Positions 9,242 through 19,466 are shown, counted from the first letter of the stretch. The stretch is DNA of 64,000 bases from JAGNXB01 sp942490895 (GCA_942490895.1 CALNZC010000052.1:248001-312000); one strand, 5' to 3'. The notes: generated by a model not told the origin, from the sequence alone. Made by a program: numbers and translations.

Positions 9242-9994
9242 CTAGACCTCTCTTTCCGATCCCAGTGCGGCCCCTAGATAGGCGCGATTCAGACGGGCGA
9301 TATTGGCCACTGAGATCTCTTTGGGGCATTCTGCCTCACATGCGGTGACGTTGGAGCAACGACCAAAGCCTTCGTCATCCATTTGCTTGACCATATTTAA
9401 CACACGATCGCTATGTTCGACATCACCCTGAGGCAATAAGCCCAGATGGCTCACCTTGGCGGATACAAACAACATGGCAGAGGCATTCGGGCAGGCAGCG
9501 ACACAGGCTCCGCAACCGATACAAGCAGCCGCTTCAAAAGCCAGGGAAGACTGTTCTCTGACCACCGGGATGGAATTCCCGTCTGGTGCCTGTCCAGTAT
9601 TGACAGAAATGTATCCACCGGACTGGATAATCCGGTCGAATGCAGAGCGGTCTACGACCAGATCCTTCACAACGGGGAAGGAGCGTGCTCTGAATGGCTC
9701 GATGGTAATGGTTTCGCCATCCTTGAATTCACGCATGTGCAACTGGCAAGCAGTTGTTCCTTTCCATGGACCATGTGGTTGGCCGTCAATGACCATGCTG
9801 CAGGCACCACAAATCCCTTCACGGCAATCATGTTCGAACGCAACTGGTTCTTCCTTTTTGGCGATCAGGCTTTCATTCAACACATCCAACATTTCCAGGA
9901 AGGACATGTGGGTATTGGCGTCCACCGTATATGTTTTAAATCCACCCTTTTGAGATGCATTCTTTTGACGCCAGATTTTTAGATTCAGTTTCAT
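9242..9994 (-). CDS. sdhB: Succinate dehydrogenase / fumarate reductase iron-sulfur subunit
   Basis: 250 codons. It carries the [2Fe-2S] ligands in DCREGICGACSM and TTACQL, the [4Fe-4S] motif CIGCGACVAACPNAS and the [3Fe-4S]-type motif CSNVTACEAECPKEI. It relays electrons from the flavoprotein subunit to the membrane anchor. It is the last gene of a three-gene operon and starts 88 nt after sdhA. That 88-nt spacer contains the intergenic word repeat GCGAACGGCGAA also seen elsewhere in the window. Confidence 0.96.
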   Translation of the reverse strand: MKLNLKIWRQKNASQKGGFKTYTVDANTHMSFLEMLDVLNESLIAKKEEPVAFEHDCREGICGACSMVIDGQPHGPWKGTTACQLHMREFKDGETITIEPFRARSFPVVKDLVVDRSAFDRIIQSGGYISVNTGQAPDGNSIPVVREQSSLAFEAAACIGCGACVAACPNASAMLFVSAKVSHLGLLPQGDVEHSDRVLNMVKQMDDEGFGRCSNVTACEAECPKEISVANIARLNRAYLGAALGSEREV

Positions 9995-10082
9995 ATTCAG
10001 ATACCTTTTATCAAACAGGTAGTTGACTTGTTTTTTTATACGACTTGAGCGAACGGCGAATACCGAATAGCGAACAGCCGCC

Positions 10083-12083
10083 TTAAGCGTATGACCTCGT
10101 TTTCAATTCCACATTCTCAAACTCCAGCTCCTCCTTGTGCAACTCCGGATCCTTCTCGGTATCCGTCCAGCCCCAGGCGGAGACATAGGTAAACTCTTCA
10201 TCATTCCGCTGCGCTTCTCCTCCTTCGGACTGGCATTCTTCACGGAAATGACCACCGCAACTTTCACGGCGTTGTAACGCATCGACCACCATCATTTCTC
10301 CGAGTTCCAGGAAGTCGGCGACACGGTTGGCTTTTTCCAGCTCCGGATTGAATTCATCCAGGGTGCCGGGTACGTACAAGTCGCGATAGAACTCTTCTCG
10401 CAGATCGCGAATGATCTGTCGGGCCTTTTTGAGTCCCTCTTCATTTCGGGCCATACCGCAATGATCCCACATGGTGAGACCCAGTCGGCGATGGAAGCTC
10501 TCCACAGACTGATTGCCGCCGATATTCATCAGTCGGGACAGGCGATCCTGTACCTCCTTTTCTGCTTTTGAAAATGCCTCATGACTGGTGTCGACCTTAT
10601 CACTGCGGATCTCTCCGGAGAGGAAACTGCCTATGGTGTAAGGGATAACGAAATAACCATCTGCTAGGCCCTGCATGAGGGCGGATGCACCTAGGCGGTT
10701 AGCCCCGTGATCGGAGAAGTTGGCTTCACCCAGGGCAAAGAGTCCGGGGATATTTGTCTCCAGATTATAATCGACCCAAAGACCGCCCATGGTATAGTGG
10801 ACCGCCGGGAAGATCATCATCGGTGTCTTGTACGGGTTGTCGCCGGTGATCTTTTCATACATCTGGAAGAGGTTGCCATATTTCTCTTCGATCACTTCTT
10901 CACCCAAGCGAATGATGGTCGCCTTGTCTGGATTCTCTAAGCCCTGGGCATGTGCCTGAGAAGTGCCATAACGCTGAATGGCAGCGGCAAAATCCAGGAA
11001 TACAGCCAGGCCACTCGCATTGACACCACGACCTTCATCACAAGCGATCTTCGCTGCCCGGGAGGCCACATCACGGGGCACCAGGTTGCCAAAAGATGGA
11101 TAGCGCCGCTCGAGGTAATAGTCGCGATCCGCTTCCGGGATGTCCACCGGTTTTTTCTTCCCTTCTCGAATAGCCTTTACGTCTTCCATCTTCTGAGGGA
11201 CCCAAACACGTCCATCATTCCGCAGAGACTCGGACATCAGGGTCAGTTTGGACTGGTAGTCGCCACTGACCGGGATGCAGGTCGGGTGAATCTGGGTATA
11301 ACACGGATTGGCCATCAGAGCACCCCGCTTGACGGCACGCCAGGCAGCGGTCACATTGCAGTTCATGGCGTTGGTGGAGAGGTAGAACACGTTGCCATAT
11401 CCGCCAGTAGCCAGGATGACGGCATGAGCGCCAAAGCGTTCGATCTTGCCGTTGAGGAGGTTGCGGGTGATGATGCCCCGGGCTTTGCCATCGACGATGA
11501 CCACATCCAGCATCTCGTGCCGATTGAACATCTCGACCTTACCGGTATGGATCTGACGGCTGAGTGCCTGGTAGGCCCCGATGAGCAATTGCTGGCCGGT
11601 CTGGCCGCGAGCATAGAAGGTCCGGCTCACCTGAACGCCACCGAAGGAGCGTGTCTCCAGGAGGCCACCATATTCCCGGGCAAAGGGTACACCCTGAGCG
11701 ACACATTGGTCGATAATATCGTTACTCACTTCTGCGAGGCGATGGACGTTGCCTTCGCGAGCACGGTAGTCACCGCCTTTGATGGTATCATAGAACAGGC
11801 GATAGACGCTGTCTCCATCGTTGGCGTAATTCTTTGCTGCATTGATCCCTCCCTGGGCCGCAATAGAGTGCGCTCTGCGCGGGCTATCATGGAAGGTAAA
11901 AGCCTTCACATTATAGCCCAGTTCGGCCAGGGATGCGGCAGCTGAAGCACCAGCGAGGCCGGTACCCACAACAATCACATCCAGCTTGCGCTTGTTATGC
12001 GGTGCCACAATGGGACAAGTCGATTTGTATGTGGTCCACTTTTCGGCCAGATCGCCAGCAGGGACTTTACCATCTAATTTCAT
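10083..12083 (-). CDS. sdhA: Succinate dehydrogenase / fumarate reductase flavoprotein subunit
   Basis: 666 codons, the long Bacteroidota/Chlorobi type. An FAD dinucleotide motif VIVVGTGLAGASAAASLAE lies near residue 35. The HSIAAQGGINAAKNY stretch includes the His that normally carries covalent FAD. HPTCIP, GRGVNASGLAVFLDF and the HYTMGGLWVDYN substrate-binding segment follow, and GEANFSDHGANRLGASALMQ completes the FAD site. It oxidises succinate to fumarate in the TCA cycle, or the reverse. The gene lies 21 nt downstream of sdhC. Confidence 0.97.
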   Translation of the reverse strand: MKLDGKVPAGDLAEKWTTYKSTCPIVAPHNKRKLDVIVVGTGLAGASAAASLAELGYNVKAFTFHDSPRRAHSIAAQGGINAAKNYANDGDSVYRLFYDTIKGGDYRAREGNVHRLAEVSNDIIDQCVAQGVPFAREYGGLLETRSFGGVQVSRTFYARGQTGQQLLIGAYQALSRQIHTGKVEMFNRHEMLDVVIVDGKARGIITRNLLNGKIERFGAHAVILATGGYGNVFYLSTNAMNCNVTAAWRAVKRGALMANPCYTQIHPTCIPVSGDYQSKLTLMSESLRNDGRVWVPQKMEDVKAIREGKKKPVDIPEADRDYYLERRYPSFGNLVPRDVASRAAKIACDEGRGVNASGLAVFLDFAAAIQRYGTSQAHAQGLENPDKATIIRLGEEVIEEKYGNLFQMYEKITGDNPYKTPMMIFPAVHYTMGGLWVDYNLETNIPGLFALGEANFSDHGANRLGASALMQGLADGYFVIPYTIGSFLSGEIRSDKVDTSHEAFSKAEKEVQDRLSRLMNIGGNQSVESFHRRLGLTMWDHCGMARNEEGLKKARQIIRDLREEFYRDLYVPGTLDEFNPELEKANRVADFLELGEMMVVDALQRRESCGGHFREECQSEGGEAQRNDEEFTYVSAWGWTDTEKDPELHKEELEFENVELKTRSYA

Positions 12084-12104
12084 ATCGCGAGAATTGAAGG
12101 TCGA

Positions 12105-12800
12105 TTAATGGAACAGATACACGAGAACCGGGATGATCGCAAAACCTGCCGGGATGAGAATGGAATAGGCCTTGCCGATTCCTTTGATCAATGGCGTGTA
12201 TTTGCGGTGATTCAGGCCCATACTCTGAAAGGCTGATTGAAAGCCATGCCAGAGGTGTAATCCGATCACGATCATGGACAGGACGTAAATGACCACAAAA
12301 GTGGAGTCTTTGAACGTCTCAATGACCATGCTATACAGGTCTTTGTATTCTCCCTCATGTCCGGGATAAGTGACCATTGGTGTGGCCCCCATCTTCATCT
12401 GCAGCCAGAACTGGTACATGTGCAGAATAAGGAAGACCAGGATGATCATACCAAACCAGGCCATCCTGCTGGACAGGAAGCCACTCGTCCCCACGGCGCG
12501 GGTCTTCTTGACTGCATAACCGACAGGACCGCGTGACGCCCGGCTGTTTCCTTTCAACATGATCCCCATGACAGTGTGGAGCAGGATGAAAAAGTACAGA
12601 CCATAGGAGATGATCTTGATCAGTGGGTTGGAAGTCATAAACTTGGTGTACAAGTTGAATGCCTCACCTCCATCATCGGCTAGCAACTGAAAGTTGCCGA
12701 TCAGATGGACCACCAGAAAAAGGATGAGGAAGAGGCCTGTCAGGCTCATGATGAGCTTCTGGCCAATGGAAGATTTCAGGAAATGGGAAAACCAACTCAT
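12105..12800 (-). CDS. sdhC: Succinate dehydrogenase cytochrome b subunit (b558 type)
   Basis: 231 codons from ATG 12800 (MSWFSHFLKSSIGQKLIMSL). Five membrane segments and the histidines in LFLVVHLIGNFQL, FFILLHTVMGIML, FLILHMYQFW and LHLWHGFQSAF fit the single-subunit diheme cytochrome b of the B-type complex II used by Bacteroidota and Bacillus. The frame opens further at GTG 12827, but a -7 box overlaps that codon, so the ATG nine codons later is preferred. It is the first gene of sdhCAB. Confidence 0.93.
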   Translation of the reverse strand: MSWFSHFLKSSIGQKLIMSLTGLFLILFLVVHLIGNFQLLADDGGEAFNLYTKFMTSNPLIKIISYGLYFFILLHTVMGIMLKGNSRASRGPVGYAVKKTRAVGTSGFLSSRMAWFGMIILVFLILHMYQFWLQMKMGATPMVTYPGHEGEYKDLYSMVIETFKDSTFVVIYVLSMIVIGLHLWHGFQSAFQSMGLNHRKYTPLIKGIGKAYSILIPAGFAIIPVLVYLFH

Positions 12801-12826
12801 AAGAGGGATAGGATTTTCATCAGTCA

Positions 12827-12834
12827 CAAAAGTA
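12827..12834 (-). promoter_or_regulatory. Candidate -7 box of the sdhCAB operon
   Basis: Minus strand TACTTTTG matches TAnnTTTG and lies 26 nt upstream of the preferred sdhC ATG. No clear -33 TTG at the usual distance, so support is moderate. Confidence 0.42.
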
Positions 12835-12962
12835 AAACGGAAACAACGAGAGAACCGATGAGGATCATCACCCTTGATTATTTAGAAGGATTCTAAAGAG
12901 TGTTTCAGGCGAAAGAACCGACGCAATGCCCCTGAAATAGGAAAGATTGCGACATTTGCGGC

Positions 12963-13466
12963 ATGTCAGTGCAGCCCACATCCGAGGATCTGAGTTTATT
13001 ACTCACCTACTTTCCGGCCATCGATTTGCCGGTAACCATCACATTTACCAGCCACCATGCCTTCTCCAGGGACAACAAACCCCTCCCGGAGATGCTTTCG
13101 GATTTCTTCCTGGCCACCTGGGAGGGGGAGACCCCGGATGAGTTTACGGAGTACATCCCGGGATTCCACTTTGAAGAAAAGAACTATATCGGCCTGGTCT
13201 ATTGGAAAGCGGGGCTACTGCACTATGCTTATGTCCTGGTGATCATGGACAAGAAGGGGCGCTTTATCGAACGCAAGATCCTGGCCGAAACCGAGGTAGC
13301 CGACACGCAAGTTCGACAAGGGGCTGCTATGATCTCCGAAGAAGGTGAGATCTTCATGGTAGAGAGCGAGCACGATGGCAATGATGACCTTGCAGATCCC
13401 ACCCAAAGTGTAGTTGATCGCTATCGGATCAAACCCAATGGGGAGATCGAGCATACGGTGTCCTGA
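12963..13466 (+). CDS. Conserved-looking cytoplasmic protein, function unknown
   Basis: 167 codons starting MSVQPTSEDLSLLLTYFPAI. There is no signal peptide or membrane segment. The sequence is acidic, with beta strands typical of a small regulatory or structural domain (ITFTSHHAFSRDN, YIGLVYWKAGLLHYAYVLVI, EIFMVESEHDGNDD). Codon use matches the housekeeping genes around it. It is divergent from sdhCAB with 162 nt between the sdhC and own start codons. I do not recognise a family. Confidence 0.7.
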   Translation: MSVQPTSEDLSLLLTYFPAIDLPVTITFTSHHAFSRDNKPLPEMLSDFFLATWEGETPDEFTEYIPGFHFEEKNYIGLVYWKAGLLHYAYVLVIMDKKGRFIERKILAETEVADTQVRQGAAMISEEGEIFMVESEHDGNDDLADPTQSVVDRYRIKPNGEIEHTVS

Positions 13467-13552
13467 TTCCTGAAAGTATTCCTATTTTGCTTTGACTTCA
13501 ATATTTCTTGCAATTGTTGATCATTGATCTGTTTGTCCGAATCCACATCCTC

Positions 13553-14881
13553 ATGCAAAAGCTTCCAGTCCTTTCCTTTCTTTTATTATTCTGCGGGATC
13601 ATTTCCCTTTCCGCCCAATCCACGCCTCGCATCTTCTGCGGCAACGAGTTGTTCAGCGAAATGGTCGCCACACAGTATCCCGAGTGGGCTCAATCCATCG
13701 AGGCCACCTTTGAGCAGGCAAAATTGACCCAGGCCGGTCCAAGGACGACCCTGACCATCCCTGTTGTCGTCCATGTGGTCTGGAATCTTCCTGAGGAAAA
13801 CCTGTCGGATGAATTGATCGAAGCGCAGATCAAGGTGCTGAATGACGACTTCAACCGAATGAATGCGGACACAGGCAACCTGCGGAGTATGTTTGAATGG
13901 GTAGCTGGTTCGGCGGATATTGAATTCGCTCTGATCACCACCGAACGCATCAACACCAGCACACTATTCAATGTGGACATCCTCAGTGGCAACCTTATCC
14001 CTGAAGTCAAAAGCACTGGCCTGGGAGGTTCTGATGCCTGGAATACAGACAACTATTTGAATATCTGGGTGTGTAATATTCAACCGCTTAAAATCGGCCC
14101 TATTGTTATCGGACAGATTCTGGGTTTTGCTTTTCCACCGAATGGCCTGGACAACTGGCCTGCGGGGAGCAATGCTCCAAATGCGAATGAAGACGGTGTA
14201 GTCATTGACTACCGGGTCTTTGGCCCTGACAATCCCAATCCGGTAGAAATTCCAGGTGGTACTGGAAATCTGGTCGTCAAAGGACGGACTCCGACTCATG
14301 AAGTCGCACACTATTTGGGCCTCCGGCACATTTGGGGAGATGGCGGCAATTTTGGTCCGAATGACTGTGCTCAAAGTGATGGTGTGGATGATACGCCCTT
14401 TGCCGATTCTGAATCCGCTTTTGACTGTGACATTACCAAGAACAGTTGCATCGGAATCGAGCCGTTTTATGGTCTGGATATGCCCGACCTGATCGAGAAC
14501 TTTATGGATTATTCCAGCGAGGATTGTATGAACATGTTTACCAAGGGACAGGTGGAGATCATGCGCAATGTATTGATGGGGCCACGGAGTGGGTTACTTC
14601 AGATGACTGCTTTGGATGATGTTGGTGCCGCAGGGTCAACGATGACCCTGATGCCAAATCCCGCTTCTGGAAGTGTACACCTCCAGTTTGAACGGGCCCT
14701 CACCGTTGAATCCCTTTTGACACTTGCCGATCCGCTTGGTCGTGCCGTATTCAAGAAAGTAATCACTGCAGGAGCAACATCCACCACACTCGACTTGCAG
14801 GGACTGTCAAATGGACTGCATGCTTTTATTCTGGAAAACGATCAGGGAATTCAAGTGGAAAAACTCCTCATCCAACGCTAG
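13553..14881 (+). CDS. Secreted M43-family (pappalysin-like) zinc metalloprotease with T9SS signal
   Basis: 442 codons from ATG 13553; the open frame starts 15 codons earlier, but the signal peptide begins here (MQKLPVLSFLLLFCGIISL). The metzincin zinc site THEVAHYLGLRHIWGD (HExxHxxGxxH, first His about residue 249) is followed by the conserved GPNDC and VDDTP region. The Met-turn block NFMDYSSEDCMNMFTKGQ comes next. The N-terminal part has the VVVHVVW strand typical of the family. A T9SS type A domain (LMPNPASGSVHLQFERA onward) ends the protein. It probably cleaves extracellular proteins or peptides and stands alone in transcription. Confidence 0.9.
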   Translation: MQKLPVLSFLLLFCGIISLSAQSTPRIFCGNELFSEMVATQYPEWAQSIEATFEQAKLTQAGPRTTLTIPVVVHVVWNLPEENLSDELIEAQIKVLNDDFNRMNADTGNLRSMFEWVAGSADIEFALITTERINTSTLFNVDILSGNLIPEVKSTGLGGSDAWNTDNYLNIWVCNIQPLKIGPIVIGQILGFAFPPNGLDNWPAGSNAPNANEDGVVIDYRVFGPDNPNPVEIPGGTGNLVVKGRTPTHEVAHYLGLRHIWGDGGNFGPNDCAQSDGVDDTPFADSESAFDCDITKNSCIGIEPFYGLDMPDLIENFMDYSSEDCMNMFTKGQVEIMRNVLMGPRSGLLQMTALDDVGAAGSTMTLMPNPASGSVHLQFERALTVESLLTLADPLGRAVFKKVITAGATSTTLDLQGLSNGLHAFILENDQGIQVEKLLIQR

Positions 14882-15025
14882 GCAGCATCACTATCAACGA
14901 GACTCCCTTTCCTGTTTGTTACGGTTTGGGAAACGCCTAATCCTATCACCAGAAATACAACTTGCTGGGAATAAATCAGGAATGACAATTCTTGCTATTG
15001 GTCGCGTCAATCCCGACAATTATCA

Positions 15026-15057
15026 CCTGCCGGGAATGCTAATTTTTCAGGCAGGTA
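15026..15057. terminator. Hairpin without U-run (ACCTGCC / GGCAGGT)
   Basis: Perfect 7-bp inverted repeat ACCTGCC...GGCAGGT with an AT-rich loop. It directly follows the stop of the small minus-strand ORF at 15058. It lacks a T-tract, so it could equally be one of the palindromic repeats of this genome. Confidence 0.3.
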
Positions 15058-15246
15058 CTACCAACCGGGTTGATTGTGAACCCTCATGTATTGTGCACAG
15101 GCCTCCCATGTGGTGGGACCTAACACAATACTGGGGAATCCAGCTCTTGCCAATTTGATGGTTCCTCCACCATCACCTCCATCACAGGCCACCGAATATT
15201 GGTTGGTCCCCGGCTTTTGACCGACATAACATTTACCTTGATTCAT
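15058..15246 (-). CDS. Possible small protein of 62 residues
   Basis: Starts MNQGKCYVGQKPGTNQYSVA and ends TTWEACAQYMRVHNQPGW, with two Cys and a Gly-rich centre (CDGGDGGGTIKLARAG). It has no signal peptide. The composition looks coding, its stop abuts a hairpin, and it fills an otherwise empty 500-base gap (14882-15379) between two secreted-protein genes. I know no family. The rest of the gap contains nothing I can identify. Confidence 0.4.
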   Translation of the reverse strand: MNQGKCYVGQKPGTNQYSVACDGGDGGGTIKLARAGFPSIVLGPTTWEACAQYMRVHNQPGW

Positions 15247-15418
15247 GACTGTTCATTTGGTGTTCGCCTAATATACAGTCAGAACACTACCACGTCAATG
15301 ACTTTGGTCACCCACTTCACCTGAAAACACCCACCAATTATTCGGATCAATATGAAATATAGCTTATTTGCTAACTTAGGTGAACAAACCAGATTGCAAT
15401 TCATTGACCACGACATCA

Positions 15419-16924
15419 ATGCCTGAAATGATACGACCTGTTCTATATTTCATCCCTGCATTGTTCTTGCTTCACTCCGCTTGCACATTTGCGCAAAGGA
15501 CTCCAACACATCCATTACCTTTTGAAAGCAAAATCGATTCGACTATAATAGCATTTGAACAGTGTTTGAACCCTCAAAAATCAACACGATTAAGAGATGC
15601 AAACGACCATTTGCTGAGCACCCGTTCAGACATCATTGAAAACACATCATGGATCAACCATGACTCAATTGAGTATTTTTATAACAAAAATAACAACCTG
15701 GCCTATCGTTTATTCAGAGTATGGAAGAATGGAAAATGGGAGCAATCCTACTTACAGTCATTCCAATATGATTCAAACAACAATGAACTCATTTCCCTCT
15801 CTCAAAACTGGGTGGATGGAACCTGGGTCAATACAAATCGACATTTAAGAGAATTTGATTCAAGCAACAATGAAGTATTCGTTCAAAATCAATATTGGGA
15901 TAGCAACAAATGGGTAAATCAACATAAATTCACTTCTGAATACAACCCGAATAACCAAAAGACTTTAACCATTTCTCAATATTGGGCCAATAGCGCATGG
16001 GTAAACACCACAAAGGAGTTCACCGAGTTTGATTCCAGCAACAATGAAACTCTATCATTAGATCAACTTTGGGATGGAAATAACTGGATAAATAATCAAA
16101 ATACCATCTCCGAGTATGACTCGAATAGCAATTTGTTACTATTCCTTGTGCAAAAATGGGAGACAGGGAATTGGGAAAACATTTTCAAGCTTACGAGTCA
16201 ATATATTGGCAATAAAGATCAAAAAATATCTCACACTCAGTATTGGAAAGATGGGACATGGGTAAACAGTGAAAAGTCGATTAAACTATATGATCCAAAT
16301 GACAATTTGATACAGGACTCTGTTCAAAATTGGAATGGAACCAGCTGGACAAATGAGTTATACATTCACTACTCCTACAATACGGCCAATAGTGTAACCC
16401 ATAAAACCGCAGAAGAGTGGTCAACAGGCCAATGGGTGAACAAAGAGCAAACCATTTGGCAATATAATGCCACCAATAATATTACATTCAAACAAGAACA
16501 GTTGTGGAAAGGAACCCATTGGGAGGACTCCTGGGTGAGCACATATATGTATGACGCAAGAGATCATTTAATCTATTATCTGATCACAACGAATGACCCC
16601 TTTTCCTCCTTCAAGTCGAAACGCAAGTACTTCTATTACGCTCAACCAACCAGTACATCTCATCCCAATCCAACAGAAATCTCATTTCGGATTTATCCTA
16701 ATCCAGCAAAAGAATTCATCGTCCTTGATTTTGAAGCAACTGGGATTCAGCAGGGACACATCAATATTTACAATTCAGCGGGGCGATTGATCATAACAAT
16801 CCCCTTTGAACTAACAGGCACCAAAATACCAATCGATACACACACCCTTTTACCTGGTTCATATTACTTACAAATCATTTTTGAGCAACATAGTGCCGTT
16901 CAGCCTTTTCTCATTGTTGACTGA
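15419..16924 (+). CDS. Secreted Trp-rich tandem-repeat protein with T9SS type A signal
   Basis: 501 codons from ATG 15419 (a second ATG at 15428 is equally possible; a GTG 13 codons upstream opens the frame). A signal peptide ending SACTFAQ precedes a spacer and about ten repeats of 30-31 residues. Each has the pattern Q-x-W-x-x-G-x-W-V-N followed by an EYDSNNN-like turn, for example QNWVDGTWVNT, QYWDSNKWVNQ and QLWDGNNWINN. They recall YD/RHS-type or beta-propeller repeats. A type A sorting domain (FRIYPNPAKEFIVLDF onward) follows. The gene is distinctly AT-richer than its neighbours. A surface carbohydrate-binding or adhesion role is an inference only. Confidence 0.8.
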   Translation: MPEMIRPVLYFIPALFLLHSACTFAQRTPTHPLPFESKIDSTIIAFEQCLNPQKSTRLRDANDHLLSTRSDIIENTSWINHDSIEYFYNKNNNLAYRLFRVWKNGKWEQSYLQSFQYDSNNNELISLSQNWVDGTWVNTNRHLREFDSSNNEVFVQNQYWDSNKWVNQHKFTSEYNPNNQKTLTISQYWANSAWVNTTKEFTEFDSSNNETLSLDQLWDGNNWINNQNTISEYDSNSNLLLFLVQKWETGNWENIFKLTSQYIGNKDQKISHTQYWKDGTWVNSEKSIKLYDPNDNLIQDSVQNWNGTSWTNELYIHYSYNTANSVTHKTAEEWSTGQWVNKEQTIWQYNATNNITFKQEQLWKGTHWEDSWVSTYMYDARDHLIYYLITTNDPFSSFKSKRKYFYYAQPTSTSHPNPTEISFRIYPNPAKEFIVLDFEATGIQQGHINIYNSAGRLIITIPFELTGTKIPIDTHTLLPGSYYLQIIFEQHSAVQPFLIVD

Positions 16925-16989
16925 GTGACCAGAGCTTAAATTATTCATTCAACTTCAGGAACAGCTTCGCGGAGGGTATGCGTCAATCG

Positions 16990-17181
16990 GCGGAAAGGAG
17001 GGATTCGAATGCGGACGATTCCGCTTTTAACGGCCCCGAGAACTCGGGGTGCATCCGGACAAACCGCCCCCGGGACCTCGGGGCGGGTTCGTCCGGGCCC
17101 TTGCCCCTAGTCCCGCAGAATTGCGGGATGCTCTAGCCCCGCCTACGGCGGACAGGCAACTGAGCTAATTCCGAATTCCCC
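16990..17181 (-). pseudogene. Decayed tRNA-Ala copy interrupted by GC-rich palindromes
   Basis: The segment aligns piecewise with the intact tRNA-Ala at 17612-17685. Shared blocks are AGGGATTCGAA, CCCTTG-CCCCTAG, TGCTCTAGCC and AACTGAGCTAAT plus the flank CCCCTTGGCTG. Between the blocks are an 88-nt insert in the T loop (17010-17097), an 18-nt palindrome replacing 13 nt of the anticodon arm (17111-17128), a 19-nt insert in the D loop (17139-17157, core CCGCCTACGGCGG) and about 7 extra nt in the acceptor/D junction. These differences, with one deletion, account for the whole 118-nt excess (192 versus 74 nt). The anticodon is gone, so the copy cannot act as a normal tRNA. Confidence 0.72.
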
Positions 17182-17196
17182 TTGGCTGGTTACATT

Positions 17197-17232
17197 AAAA
17201 AAGCCATCCGGCAACTGACGGATGGCTTTGTG
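17197..17232 (-). terminator. Rho-independent terminator (minus strand)
   Basis: AAAGCCATCCG / CGGATGGCTTT stem with a short loop. The minus-strand copy is followed by a T-run. It lies just upstream of the decayed tRNA copy and downstream of the 17233-17581 spacer. Confidence 0.7.
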
Positions 17233-17581
17233 GTCGCCGGCGCTAAAGCTTTGGCGACCGAAGGAGGATATCCGCCAGGGGGCGGACAGGAGGACCGGAA
17301 AATGTAAAATGAGGAATGAGGAAGGGGTGAACTCAATGCTCCTCCTACAGGTAATATGCTCATCTCGACTGTGGTATCCATTCTACAAAAAACCAGGAAC
17401 GGAACTTCTCGCTAGAGAAGATCACAGAAATCCTCTCAAGCACATTCGATACCTTGAACATTGAACTGCCCATCTTAGTAGGGCTACAAAACCCAAAAGC
17501 AACCTGGAACAAAAAACAGATCTTCTCGCCAGGGAAGATTGCAGCAACCAGGAACGCTCCCAGAGCTTCGAATAAACAAAT
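17233..17581. other. Spacer with REP-like palindrome and imperfect direct repeat
   Basis: No gene seen. It includes the palindromic word GCTAAAGCTTTGGCG, also found near 30225, and a GC hairpin around CCGCCAGGGGGCGGA. A related pair of stretches, CTTCTCGCTAGAGAAGAT near 17404 and CTTCTCGCCAGGGAAGAT near 17522, are each next to an ACAAAAAAC-type A-run. No 23S rRNA start is recognisable here, although this is where it would be expected. Confidence 0.5.
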
Positions 17582-17609
17582 AAAAAAAGCCGTCCCTTTG
17601 GAACGGCTT
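17582..17609 (-). terminator. Terminator ending the 16S-tRNA unit
   Basis: Minus strand AAGCCGT...ACGGCTT stem followed by seven T. Its upstream arm touches the CCA end of tRNA-Ala, so the transcript would stop right after the tRNA, before any 23S gene. Confidence 0.8.
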
Positions 17610-17685
17610 GGTGGAGGATAAGGGATTCGAACCCTTGACCCCTAGCTTGCAAAGCTAGTGCTCTAGCCAACTGAGCTAATCCCCC
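17609..17685 (-). tRNA. tRNA-Ala (anticodon TGC)
   Basis: Complete cloverleaf. The acceptor GGGGGAT pairs with ATCCTCC. The D arm is AGCTCAGTTGGCTAGAGC, the anticodon stem-loop is CTAGC-TTTGCAA-GCTAG, and the T arm AAGGGTTCGAATCCCTT is canonical. The discriminator A and an encoded CCA are present. Position in the 16S-Ile-Ala order is typical of the rRNA spacer. Confidence 0.97.
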
Positions 17686-17711
17686 TTGGCTGATCGGCTG
17701 GATGCCGATGG

Positions 17712-17788
17712 TGGTAGTCTCGGGCAGATTTGAACTGCCGACCTCTACATTATCAGTGTAGCGCTCTAACCAACTGAGCTACGAGACT
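17712..17788 (-). tRNA. tRNA-Ile (anticodon GAT)
   Basis: Acceptor AGTCTCG/CGAGACT, D arm AGCTCAGTTGGTTAGAGC, anticodon stem-loop CTACA-CTGATAA-TGTAG, T arm GGCAG-TTCAAAT-CTGCC and an encoded CCA. It lies between 16S and tRNA-Ala, 26 nt from the latter. Confidence 0.97.
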
Positions 17789-17943
17789 ATAATCAAAAAT
17801 GACACCAATCCTGTTACTCAGAGATGATCTGAGCCACGAGATCAATGCATGTTGACTCTTCAACAAACACCGCGCCATTGCGCGGTGGTATAACATAAAC
17901 ACGGAGGTGTAAGCAAGCAAGAGTCTCAAGTACTCTGCTCTTA

Positions 17944-19466
<1,523 letters not shown>

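Noticed and set aside
10950..11945. 331-codon plus-strand ORF
   Set aside because: It lies antisense to sdhA, whose domains are fully intact on the other strand; the plus-strand product shows no family motifs.
17200..17600. 5' part of a 23S rRNA gene
   Set aside because: None of the expected conserved 23S 5' sequence is visible; the region consists of terminators and palindromes.
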